Assembly: GCF_003002815.1 (NCBI RefSeq)
Contig: NZ_PVTF01000022.1
Location: forward strand, 1 to 64,000
Reading direction: 5' to 3'
Source: Umezawaea tangerina
GTDB lineage: Bacteria; Actinomycetota; Actinomycetes; Mycobacteriales; Pseudonocardiaceae
Length of the DNA stretch: 64,000 bases
The notes below the pieces were generated by a model. That model was not told the origin of the DNA. It worked only from the letters and a program-made list of their open reading frames with translations, and did not search any database. Made by a program: the position numbers and the translations under genes. Positions 42,893 to 50,133 of the stretch are shown piece by piece; position 1 is the first letter of the stretch, and every line of letters begins with the position of its first letter.

Positions 42893-43147
42893 CCGACGGC
42901 GCAGCCGAGGATCCGTCGTCGGGCGCAGCCCGCCAGCACGCATCCGGCGCGAAGCGCCCCCGCTTTCCGACGCGCAGCGAGCACGGACCGCCAATGGGCG
43001 AAGCCCGCCGGCGCGCATCCGGCGCGGAGCGCCTGGGGCCCTGTCGGCGCCAGCCGATGCCTGGTCCGACGGCGAAGCCGAGGATGCCCGAGTCAGGCGA
43101 AGCCTGATGCTTGAGTCGAGCGCAGCTCGATGTCTGGCGAAGCCAGA
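42893..43147. repeat. Array of about eleven GNA-loop mini-hairpins
   Basis: Short GC stems closing GAA, GCA or GGA triloops follow one another at 21-30 bp intervals: CGGC-GCA-GCCG (42897), GGGC-GCA-GCCC (42921), GGCGC-GAA-GCGCC (42946), CGC-GCA-GCG (42971), GGGC-GAA-GCCC (42996), GGCGC-GGA-GCGCC (43021), TCGGC-GCCA-GCCGA (43044), CGGC-GAA-GCCG (43070), TCAGGC-GAA-GCCTGA (43093), TCGAGC-GCA-GCTCGA (43116) and TCTGGC-GAA-GCCAGA (43133). The spacers share GATGC/GATCC-like words. Stems vary by compensated changes. It starts 29 bp after the MarR gene. There is no coding evidence. Confidence 0.75.
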
Positions 43148-43179
43148 TCCCCTCCCGCCCCCGATACACAGCGCCCTCC

Positions 43180-43236
43180 TGCCCTGCCCCAGTTTGTCAA
43201 GACAGCTCTATCGTCTTGACAAACTGGGGCAGGGCA
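43180..43236. repeat. 24-bp perfect inverted repeat with 9-nt loop
   Basis: Arms 43180-43203 and 43213-43236 are exact complements, including a non-GC-rich core (TTTGTCAAGAC / GTCTTGACAAA). It lies between convergent genes (MarR, lsr2), so it could terminate either, but a stem this long and perfect is unusual. It may also be a remnant of a mobile element end. Confidence 0.8.
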
Positions 43237-43358
43237 TTGAGACAATCGCGCGCCGGGGGCCGGGCTTCACCAGGGGCGGGAACCAAGCCATCCGAACCCC
43301 CGCCCATTCACAGCAAACCCACAGCCTCCCAGCCCCCACACCTTCGGATTCCCGAAGA

Positions 43359-43386
43359 CCCCGGACACACCCCCACACCCACCCCC
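43359..43386 (-). other. Potential G-quadruplex downstream of lsr2
   Basis: The minus strand has four G-runs (5, 3, 5 and 4) with loops of 1, 3 and 7 nt, 67 bp past the lsr2 stop codon, in the predicted 3' untranslated region. Confidence 0.3.
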
Positions 43387-43452
43387 AGACACACAAGAGC
43401 CCCGAGGCCGACACGCCCCGGGACTCCCGCGCACACAGATCCAACAGCCCCC

Positions 43453-43809
43453 TCAGCGGTGGGCGGACTCGAACGCGTCCACGACGCTCGCCGGGATCCG
43501 ACCCCGGTCCGCGAGCTCGTGCCCGTTGGCCTTGGCCCAGTCGCGGATGGCCCGCGTCTGCTCCTTGCTCCGCCCCTCACCGGCGGGCTTGCCCCCCACG
43601 ATGGCGGCGGTTCCGCGCTTGGCGCGACCGCCGGTGCGCCGTGCGGCGGCCACGAAACTGGCCAGTCCGTCACGCAGCTTCGCGCCGTTGGCTTCATTCA
43701 GGTCGATCTCGTAGGTAACACCATCCAGTGAAAACTGCACCGTGGAAATGTCTTCACTGCTCGTGCCGTCCAGGTCGTCGATCAGCTGGACGAGAACCTT
43801 CTGGGCCAT
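43453..43809 (-). CDS. lsr2: Lsr2 nucleoid-associated protein, 118 aa
   Basis: The N-terminal dimerisation half ([20 protein letters not shown]) and the C-terminal DNA-binding half ([20 protein letters not shown] then [11 protein letters not shown], with an RGR AT-hook-like motif at its heart) are both complete and at the usual length. Lsr2 bridges AT-rich DNA and silences horizontally acquired and secondary-metabolite genes, functionally like H-NS. A GAGG site precedes the ATG, and an AT-rich stretch with TATTGT (43857-43852) is a possible -10. Its position next to a polyketide cluster may be chance, but it is a plausible regulator of the AT-rich control region at 33.7-34.4 kb. Actinomycetes commonly carry more than one Lsr2 paralogue, so this need not be the main copy. 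Confidence 0.95.
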   Translation of the reverse strand: MAQKVLVQLIDDLDGTSSEDISTVQFSLDGVTYEIDLNEANGAKLRDGLASFVAAARRTGGRAKRGTAAIVGGKPAGEGRSKEQTRAIRDWAKANGHELADRGRIPASVVDAFESAHR

Positions 43810-45059
43810 GGGTCGAACCTCACAACGAGTCGAACGGGCGGAATGTCACGACAATACCAAACCAAACGCAGTTAATAGTCCGGTACCGGAAAAAAGTCAA
43901 CGACCGCACCACTCGGAGTTTGGAGTCGCTCCAAACGTCACCCGTTCGAGGGCAACCGTTATCCCGGCGCCCGTCCGCACCACGGGAGACGCCGCCGCAC
44001 CAGCGCCACCCGACCGGCCCAACGCCGCGGCGGCCTCCGGTGTGGACCACTCCCCTACCAATCCGCCTCGAAATCGAGGGCGCGGAGCCGGCACACCGGA
44101 ACCGGTGAGTACCGCCGCGAGGAACGGTGGACCACTTCCCCGGACCATTTTTCCCCGCCCGACGAAACGTCGGGCACCCGTGCGGAAATCCCGCCGAGAA
44201 GTCCGACCGGTATGGCGGCGCAAATGACACAGGAGCCTTGCCGGATCGATTTATTCGCGCCGAGCGGACCCCGTCGCAGGGGCTCCGGACACCGCACCTC
44301 GGGCGTCGACCCACCGCCGCGGCACCGGTCCGCGCGGTGACGGCCCCTCCCCCACCACCGACTCCGACACGTGCGGATACCCGTCCACCAACAGCACTCC
44401 CCCCGACGCGACCACCACGCGCACGCCCTCCACCACGCCTGCGAAGCCCCGCCGACGTACGGAGGATTCCCACCCCGTGGACGGCCGGATCACGGCGACC
44501 ACTCCGACTCCCGGAGAACCCGCACCGGAAAGAGCCGCCTATCCGGCAATCCCAGAACAACGAACGACCTGAATCCGCGAACAACGGACGACACCCGCCG
44601 CACGAATGACAACGCCAATTGGCGGAACACCGACCACACCCCGCACCACCGCGCACCGGACGGATATCCGCGGCCGTCCGCACCTCACCCGACCGCCCCG
44701 CTTTTCCCAGTTGGAACACCGGCATCCGGTGCCCCTACCGCACCTATCGACTCACCCCGCCACCGGACGCCCACCAGACCCGCGACCCCGAGGACCAGCA
44801 TCGACTCCACCCGGAACCGGCAACCGGCCAAGGCGCGGCGGCCGAACCGCACAACACCTCCGGGAACAACATCCGAGCCGCATATTCCACGACGCCCGAC
44901 TACCCGCCGCGCACGTCCGACAACACATCCACCACCCGTGGCGCACCGACCCGGACCAGCCGCGCCACCGGGCCGCCGCGCCACCGCCCGACACCGGCGT
45001 CCGCACCGTCTTCGCGATCAAGAACTGAACATCGGCGCCGGGTAGGGCAGAGTGGTCGC
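43810..45059. other. 1.25-kb gene-poor, strand-skewed region
   Basis: No open frame here has convincing protein character in either direction; the long ones translate to Pro/Thr/Arg/His-rich or Gly/Arg/Cys-rich low-complexity sequence. The plus strand is strikingly rich in C and A over G and T for about 1 kb (43950-45000). The left end holds the lsr2 promoter. One weak minus-strand small frame is listed separately. It may be degraded coding DNA or a long regulatory region. Confidence 0.55.
44251..44502 (-). CDS. Doubtful small open frame (83 aa)
   Basis: A GTG at 44502 has a GGGAG site 4 nt upstream, and the frame has high GC at third positions and a more protein-like middle (VVEGVRVVVASGGVLLVDGY). 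No family is recognised. The same purine skew runs beyond both ends, so this may be chance. Confidence 0.2.
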   Translation of the reverse strand: MVAVIRPSTGWESSVRRRGFAGVVEGVRVVVASGGVLLVDGYPHVSESVVGEGPSPRGPVPRRWVDARGAVSGAPATGSARRE

Positions 45060-45752
45060 ATGGAAATGCGTCTGCCCGCCCCCGGTGAGCTGTTCGGCCT
45101 GGCGAAGTCGACCGTCGGCTGGGCGGTCGACTCCGCCGTCGCGGTCGCCGCCGTCCCCGGCCGGGTGCTGGGCCTGCTGGACTCGGCCGAAGCACTGGTC
45201 GCGCGGGTCGACGGCGTCGTCACCCGCGCCGACGACCTCATCCAGCGCACCGGTGCGCTCGTCGGCGAGGTCGAGGCGGTCGTCGCCCAGGCCAGGGTGG
45301 TCTCCTCCGCCGCCCAGGTCGTGGTCGCCGACGCGCGACGGGTCTCCACCGCCGCCGAGGCCGTCGTCACCGAGGTCGTGGACGTCACCAACCAGGCCAC
45401 CGGGGTCGTCGCCACCGCCGAGTCCACCGCCCGCACGGCGCACGAGCTGCTGGAGGCCTACTCGCCGTTGGCCCGCAAGGCCGTGCCGCTGCTGAAGCGG
45501 TTCGTCGACGAGCTGTCCCCGCAGGAGATCGAGGCCGCCATCCGGCTGGTCGACCAGCTCCCCGTGCTGACCGAGCACATCATCTCCGACGTGCTGCCGA
45601 TCCTCGCCACGCTCGACAAGGTCGGCCCCGACGTCCACCAGCTGCTGGAGGTGACGAACGACGTGCGCCAGGCGATCCTCGGTATTCCGGGATTCAACTT
45701 CCTGCGCAAGCGCGGCGAGGAGAAGGACCCCGAGAACGGCTCCGCCGAATGA
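45060..45752 (+). CDS. Conserved-looking helical protein of unknown function, 230 aa
   Basis: I do not recognise a named family. The ATG at 45060 is chosen because the upstream part of the frame is low-complexity; a second Met follows two codons later. Residues about 30-135 form a long heptad-like amphipathic stretch rich in Ala, Val, Glu and Asp (VARVDGVVTRADDLIQRTGA, later VVVADARRVSTAAEAVVTEV), resembling phasin- or apolipoprotein-like coiled coils. The C-terminal part (LLKRFVDELSPQEIEAAIRL and GIPGFNFLRKRGEEKD) looks globular and conserved. There are no membrane or secretion signals. It may bind lipid or membrane surfaces; that is inferred from the helix pattern only. Confidence 0.82.
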   Translation: MEMRLPAPGELFGLAKSTVGWAVDSAVAVAAVPGRVLGLLDSAEALVARVDGVVTRADDLIQRTGALVGEVEAVVAQARVVSSAAQVVVADARRVSTAAEAVVTEVVDVTNQATGVVATAESTARTAHELLEAYSPLARKAVPLLKRFVDELSPQEIEAAIRLVDQLPVLTEHIISDVLPILATLDKVGPDVHQLLEVTNDVRQAILGIPGFNFLRKRGEEKDPENGSAE

Positions 45753-46074
45753 TCTTGCCGTCCGGTCCGCGAATTCCCGCCGGCGACCACCGGTAGTTTG
45801 TGAACCGGGGCCCCGCACCGCGCGGGAACACCCGGAGAGCGTTTTCCGGAACACCCGTTCAGCATGTTCCGAACCGGCGTCCGGGTCTTCGCAGGCGCGG
45901 ACCGACGCGGGGTCGGGAACGACCGCGGGAACCGTCCTCCGGCGGTCGGCCGCCCGCGTGGCGTCGTCCGAATCCCCCGGAGGAAGCGCGATCCCGCGAT
46001 TTCCGGTCGTCGGCCCGGAATGGTCGCGCACCCGGCAGTGGAACGCGGTTCAAGCGGCCCAACCACCGCGCACG
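45753..46074. other. Intergenic spacer
   Basis: 322 bp between convergent genes. A 10-bp direct repeat GGAACACCCG (45825 and 45848, roughly) and a weak CCGGA/TCCGG hairpin are the only structures I see. No gene. Confidence 0.5.
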
Positions 46075-47463
46075 TCAACCGGTCGACTTCGCGGAGACCT
46101 CGTCGCGCGCGCACAGGTAGGGCCTGGACAACACCAACGCGACCGCGGTGAGCACCACCCCGACGTACACCGGTGCCAGGTGCCAGAAGTCCGTGTACCC
46201 GATGACGCCGTGCACGACGAGCGCGGGCACGAACCCCGCGGCGGCGGCCAGGGCGAGCGTCCACCAGACCCAGGAGTCGCCGCGCCGCCACCCCCACAGG
46301 GCCAGCAGCGCGATGGCCGCCGCGGCCGCCATCAGCGCACCGCCGAACCCGGCCCGGTCGTGGGCCACGAACGGGACGAGCCGGGGGTTGACCGCGCTCA
46401 GCGCGTCCGCGTCGGTGACCAGGTACCCCAGGTCGCTGGGCACGAACACGGCGGACAGGCCGGTCGCCGTCACCACCACCGCGCCGACGAACAGGCCGAC
46501 ACCGGTCACGATCATCAGCAGCTGGCCGACGAGGGCGCGGCGGCGCACGGCCTCCGGCCCGTCCGGCAGGGCGGTCCACCGCGGGCTCCTCGGGGCGCGC
46601 CGGGTGGCGACGACGAACATCGGGACCAGCACGGCCGTCGCCAGGATGTGCAGCGGTTCCAGGAAACCGTAGGACAGGAAGAAGAACAGGGTCGGGAAGC
46701 CGATCGCGCCGGACACCAGGAGCGCGGTGCGCGCCCACGGCCACCCGTGCCGGATCCCGCCCGCCGACAGCCCGGTGTACAGGAATCCGATCGCCACCAT
46801 CGTGCCCGCCATGGTGACGCGGTCGTGCTGGAGGAAGTGCACCAGGTTGTGGTTGACGGCGTGCAGGTCGTCGAGGGTCATGCCCAGGAACGAGCGGTCG
46901 TACCAGAGCAGGACCGGGCCCAGCGTGATCGCGGCGGCACCCGTGCCCGCGACGAGCATGCCCAGGCCCACCAGCGCGCCCCAGCACCAGGCGGGCCACC
47001 TCAGGGGGTTGCGCGGCAGGTCGCGCACGGGTGGTGGCGCGGTGGTCGGGGTGGTCGCCTCGGCCACGCGCTGGAACCAGCCGGGTCCCGCTTCGAGCAG
47101 GAGCGCCGGGGACGCCAGGACGGTGGTCCCCCGGTCCGCCAGCAGGGCGGTGGCGGCGGCCGTCGAGGGGTCGTGCAGGACCACCTCGTGCGGCTCGGGC
47201 GGCCCCACCCGCACGACGCTCGCGCCCAGCGGGGGGAGGGCGCGGCGGGCGTCCTCGGCCAGGTGCGGGGGCACCACCGCGCCGACCCCCGGCACGGGCG
47301 GGTGGCCGAAGACCCCGGTCACGAGGCGCCTGCCGCCGGGGAGGCCCGTGAGGACGGCCAGGGCGTGCAGTGCCGCGTGGCGGGACCGCCGCTCGCCCAG
47401 GAGCGCGGCGGCCGGGCCGCTGAGGGGGTGGTAGGTCCAGTCCGGCATGCGCGTCAGGGTCAC
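46075..47463 (-). CDS. Polytopic membrane protein with an internal repeat, 462 aa
   Basis: Residues 1-150 are soluble and Ala/Pro/Leu-rich. Residues 155-450 contain eight to nine hydrophobic segments. Two blocks share the pattern AVNxxLVxFxxHDRxxxxGxMxA (LHAVNHNLVHFLQHDRVTMA and LSAVNPRLVPFVAHDRAGFG), each followed by two or three membrane helices, so the membrane part arose by duplication. The paired His/Asp/Arg at the start of each block may be functional. The GTG at 47463 gives the full length; an ATG 5 codons later (MPDWTYHPL) is an alternative start. It is divergent from an RluA-type gene. I cannot assign a family or a substrate. Confidence 0.85.
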   Translation of the reverse strand: MTLTRMPDWTYHPLSGPAAALLGERRSRHAALHALAVLTGLPGGRRLVTGVFGHPPVPGVGAVVPPHLAEDARRALPPLGASVVRVGPPEPHEVVLHDPSTAAATALLADRGTTVLASPALLLEAGPGWFQRVAEATTPTTAPPPVRDLPRNPLRWPAWCWGALVGLGMLVAGTGAAAITLGPVLLWYDRSFLGMTLDDLHAVNHNLVHFLQHDRVTMAGTMVAIGFLYTGLSAGGIRHGWPWARTALLVSGAIGFPTLFFFLSYGFLEPLHILATAVLVPMFVVATRRAPRSPRWTALPDGPEAVRRRALVGQLLMIVTGVGLFVGAVVVTATGLSAVFVPSDLGYLVTDADALSAVNPRLVPFVAHDRAGFGGALMAAAAAIALLALWGWRRGDSWVWWTLALAAAAGFVPALVVHGVIGYTDFWHLAPVYVGVVLTAVALVLSRPYLCARDEVSAKSTG

Positions 47464-47545
47464 ACAGGACGGTGCGCCGGGCGGGGAAGGCGTGCGGGAC
47501 GCCGCCGCGCGTCGCGCGAGGACGGCCGCCTACGCTGCCATCCTG

Positions 47546-48505
47546 ATGAGACGCAAGCAGAAGCCCCCGTTGCCCCAGCGGCACGGGCTCGACCCCGCGC
47601 GGCTGCGGATGCCCGCCGAGGGGCCGTGGACGACGCTGCGGGACCACCTCGTGGACCGGCTGCCGAAGGTGGACCCGGCGCGGATCGACACGATGCTGCG
47701 CGAGAGCCGGATCGTGGACATGGACGGCCCGCTGGCGCCGGGCGCGCCGTTCGTGCCGAACTCATCGGTGTGGTTCCACCGGGACCTGCCCGACGAGGTG
47801 GCGGTGCCGTTCGAGATCGGGGTCGTGCACCGCGACGACGACCTGCTGGTCGTGGACAAGCCGCACTTCCTGGCCACGATCCCGCGCGGCAAGCACGTGG
47901 TGGAGACGGCGCTGGTGCGGCTGCGGCGCGAGCTGGACCTGCCGGACCTCGTGCCCGCGCACCGGTTGGACCGGGTGACCGCGGGGCTGATCATGTTCAT
48001 CGTGAACCCAGCCCGGCGCGGGGCTTACCAGACGATGTTCCGGGATCGGGTGGTGCACAAGGAGTACGAGGCGATCGCGCCGCACGACCCCGCGCTGGAG
48101 CTGCCCCGCACGGTGCGCAGCCACATCGTGAAGGAGAAGGGCGTCATCACCGCGCGGGAGCTGGACGCGCCGCCCAACAGCGAGACCCTGGTGGAGCTGG
48201 TCGAGCACCGCGACGGGCTGGGGCGCTACCGGCTGCTGCCCAGGACCGGTCGCACGCACCAGCTGCGGCTGCACATGAACGGGCTCGGCGTGCCGATCCT
48301 GGGTGACGACTTCTACCCCGTGCTCACCGAGACCGCGCTGGACGACTACCGCAAGCCGTTGCAGCTGCTGGCGAAGGTGCTGTCGTTCACCGACCCGGTC
48401 AGCGGGCGGCCGCGCCGGTTCGAGAGCCCGTCGACGTTGCTGGCGTGGGAGTCTCGGGAGCGGTGGCTGGCCGGTCCGGTGGCTACCCGGCTCCCACCAG
48501 GCTGA
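47546..48505 (+). CDS. RluA-family pseudouridine synthase, 319 aa
   Basis: The catalytic motif HRLDRVTAGLIMF (Asp nucleophile) is intact, followed by KEYEAIA and the C-terminal RTGRTHQLRLHMNGLG signature. The enzyme isomerises specific uridines in rRNA or tRNA to pseudouridine. I chose ATG 47546 (MRRKQKPPLPQRHG); the frame is open further upstream but is low-complexity there. TACGCT at 47531-47536 is a -10-like element 9 bp before the ATG with no ribosome site between, suggesting a leaderless mRNA. The gene ends inside the convergent DUF305 gene, with a 23-bp overlap of the two 3' ends. Confidence 0.93.
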   Translation: MRRKQKPPLPQRHGLDPARLRMPAEGPWTTLRDHLVDRLPKVDPARIDTMLRESRIVDMDGPLAPGAPFVPNSSVWFHRDLPDEVAVPFEIGVVHRDDDLLVVDKPHFLATIPRGKHVVETALVRLRRELDLPDLVPAHRLDRVTAGLIMFIVNPARRGAYQTMFRDRVVHKEYEAIAPHDPALELPRTVRSHIVKEKGVITARELDAPPNSETLVELVEHRDGLGRYRLLPRTGRTHQLRLHMNGLGVPILGDDFYPVLTETALDDYRKPLQLLAKVLSFTDPVSGRPRRFESPSTLLAWESRERWLAGPVATRLPPG

Positions 48506-49037
48506 GCAGCCTGGCGATCTCCTTGGTGCGCGACTCGCGGATCGTGGTCGCCAGGTCCTTGGCCGGCTGGTTGGTGCCGCCCTCGATCTCGGACCTGGTC
48601 AGCTCCACGGAGTTGTGCAGGTGCCCGGTCATCAGGTTCAGGAACGTGGTGTCGAAGTCCGCGTCGGGCGCCTTGGCCAGCGCGTCGATCTCGGCGGGGC
48701 TCGTCTGGTGCAGGCCGCCGTGGTGCTCGTGCGCGGCCGGGTCGCCGTCCATCGCCGTCGGCTGGGACCAGTCGGTCAGCCACCCGGTCATCTTCGCGGT
48801 CTCGTCGCGCTGCGCGGTGTCGAGCTCGTCCGCGATGTCGCGCACCTCGGCCCTGGTGGTGCGCTCCTTGGCGATCCGGGTCAGTTCGAGCCCCTGGGCG
48901 TGCAGCGGCAGCATCATCTGCAGGAACATCACGTCGGCCGCGTTGTACTCGGCGGCCCCGGACGGTCGAGCGGCCGCACCGCAGCCGGAGAGCAGCAGGA
49001 CGACCGCCGCGACGGCGGCGAACGGGTGGCGCTTCAT
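48483..49037 (-). CDS. DUF305-family secreted lipoprotein, 184 aa
   Basis: The start is ATG 49037 (MKRHPFAAVAAVVLLLSGCG), which gives a clear lipoprotein signal peptide with lipobox LLSGC. The mature part has the four-helix DUF305 pattern: DVMFLQMMLPLHAQGLEL early and FLNLMTGHLHNSVELTRSEI late, with repeated Met/His residues (MM-P-H, HEHHGGLH, MTGHLHN) that suggest metal, probably copper, binding. It would be anchored on the outer face of the membrane. Its 3' end overlaps the RluA-type gene by 23 bp. Copper handling fits the neighbouring copper-dependent LPMO, though this pairing is only inferred from adjacency. Confidence 0.9.
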   Translation of the reverse strand: MKRHPFAAVAAVVLLLSGCGAAARPSGAAEYNAADVMFLQMMLPLHAQGLELTRIAKERTTRAEVRDIADELDTAQRDETAKMTGWLTDWSQPTAMDGDPAAHEHHGGLHQTSPAEIDALAKAPDADFDTTFLNLMTGHLHNSVELTRSEIEGGTNQPAKDLATTIRESRTKEIARLLSLVGAG

Positions 49038-49118
49038 GGGCGGGAAGTCCTCCACGGCAAGGGGAACGGACGGCGGAAGGCCCGCGCTCCGGCGCGGAAC
49101 GCGGGCCCCTCCCACCGG

Positions 49119-49285
49119 CTAGTGCGGTGACCACGATCCTCGGCGGGCATTTCCGGGCCCAGCCGCTCGCTCGCTTCTCCGCCCCCGCACCCCCGTACTG
49201 CCAGTACGAGGGCGCGGGGGCGGAGAACCGAGGGACCGACTGGACGACGGAACTCCCCGGCAAGGGTTCGTGGCCACCGCACTAG
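49119..49285. mobile_element. 167-bp fold-back element (MITE-like) with CTAG ends
   Basis: The left half (49119-49200) and the reverse complement of the right half (49202-49285) are about 80 percent identical over their full length. The terminal 18 nt match at 17 positions (CTAGTGCGGTG[A/G]CCACGA) and a central 14 nt (TTCTCCGCCCCCGC) match exactly. Both ends carry CTAG, the target duplication typical of IS5-group elements. There is no coding capacity. The right end supplies the TAG stop codon of the LPMO gene, and the structure would also act as its terminator. Without a second copy or an empty site, mobility is not proven. Confidence 0.55.
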
Positions 49286-49842
49286 ACAGCAGCCAGCGCG
49301 TTCGGGGTGCCCCCCGCGAAGCCGTTCACCTGGAGGTCGACGCACGAGTAGAACGCGTTCGCCGTGTCGGCGATGTTCCAGACGGCGAGGAGCTTCTGCC
49401 TGCCGCTGCGCCCGCCGAGGTTGACCGTGTGGCTCACGGTCGCCCCCGGCTGCCTGCCGCCGTCGTTGAACTCGGCGATGCGGGTGCCGCCGATGAAGTA
49501 CTGCCACGTGCTGGTGGCGTGGCGGGCCGTCAGCACCCAGTTGAAGGTGACCGTGCCGCCGACCGACGTCGCGGGCCAGCCCTTGCTCTCGTCGCTGAGC
49601 TGCGCGAACCGCCCGTTGTTGCCGTGGCAGTTGGTCGCGCCCTTCGGGCCTTCCACGCTCTGCGGCTCCCACACGATGTCACCGCAGTTCTGCACCTTGC
49701 CCTGGGCGCAGTTCGCCTGCCTGCTGGGTGGGGACGAGATGTAGCCGTGCGCGCTCGCCGTGGCCGCGGGTGCGACGACGACGATCAGGGGCGCGACACC
49801 GATGGCGACCGCCGCCGCGGCCAGCTTGCTCCTCAAACTCAT
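49282..49842 (-). CDS. AA10 lytic polysaccharide monooxygenase (chitin/cellulose-active), 186 aa, secreted
   Basis: The signal peptide (residues 1-31) ends TASA and exposes His32 as the mature N-terminus (HGYISSPPSR). With His108 (TARHATSTW) it forms the copper-binding histidine brace of AA10 enzymes. Cysteines at 45, 53 and 72 fit the family pattern. These enzymes cleave crystalline chitin or cellulose by copper-dependent oxidation. It is catalytic-domain only, with no carbohydrate-binding module. The ATG at 49842 has a GGAG site. A perfect DasR-type palindrome lies 185 bp upstream, pointing to N-acetylglucosamine control and a chitin substrate. Its stop codon lies in the end of the fold-back element, so the original C-terminus may have been slightly different. 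Confidence 0.93.
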   Translation of the reverse strand: MSLRSKLAAAAVAIGVAPLIVVVAPAATASAHGYISSPPSRQANCAQGKVQNCGDIVWEPQSVEGPKGATNCHGNNGRFAQLSDESKGWPATSVGGTVTFNWVLTARHATSTWQYFIGGTRIAEFNDGGRQPGATVSHTVNLGGRSGRQKLLAVWNIADTANAFYSCVDLQVNGFAGGTPNALAAV

Positions 49843-49868
49843 GACAGCTCCTCTGGAATGAACGGCTG

Positions 49869-49921
49869 TTCCCAGGTGGGAAGCAATTCGGGAGCGCCTC
49901 CCACCGCAGGGTTGGGAACCC
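49869..49921 (-). promoter_or_regulatory. Three stacked inverted repeats upstream of the LPMO gene
   Basis: TTCCCA-GG-TGGGAA (49869-49882), GGGAG-CGC-CTCCC (about 49891-49903) and GGGTT-GGG-AACCC (about 49909-49921) lie in series 27-80 bp before the ATG. The middle one resembles the CebR operator TGGGAGCGCTCCCA but with one extra base at its centre. They may be operators or mRNA leader structures. Confidence 0.4.
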
Positions 49922-50026
49922 GGTGCAGCGGTACGTGGTCCTCCGTGTCGACGCGGCGGAATCGACACGGGCAGGTCGGACACGAGTTTCCGCTGGTCAG
50001 CGGATCCAGGTCGTCACTTGTTCCTG

Positions 50027-50038
50027 TGGTCTAGACCA
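50027..50038. promoter_or_regulatory. DasR-type (dre) palindrome TGGTCTAGACCA
   Basis: A perfect 12-bp palindrome identical to the core of the DasR responsive element (AGTGGTCTAGACCACT type). It is 185 bp before the LPMO start and 96 bp before the NlpC/P60 start, in their shared divergent region. DasR is the GntR-type repressor that responds to aminosugar phosphates and controls chitin use. Confidence 0.7.
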
Positions 50039-50133
50039 GCCACGTTAGCGACCTCGGACATAACGGTCAAGCATTTGGGAAACCTTCCACACGAATACTG
50101 AACCGGGAGCCCCCGCATCCCGTAGGGCCGGGT

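Noticed and set aside
44619-45059. N-terminal extension of the helical protein at 45060
   Set aside because: The extra 147 residues are Pro/Arg/Thr-rich low complexity; the protein-like part starts at ATG 45060.
49900-50133. A possible c-di-AMP (ydaO-type) riboswitch before the NlpC/P60 gene
   Set aside because: Such genes often have one, but I could not find its conserved core; the region is better explained by the DasR-type palindrome and small dyads.
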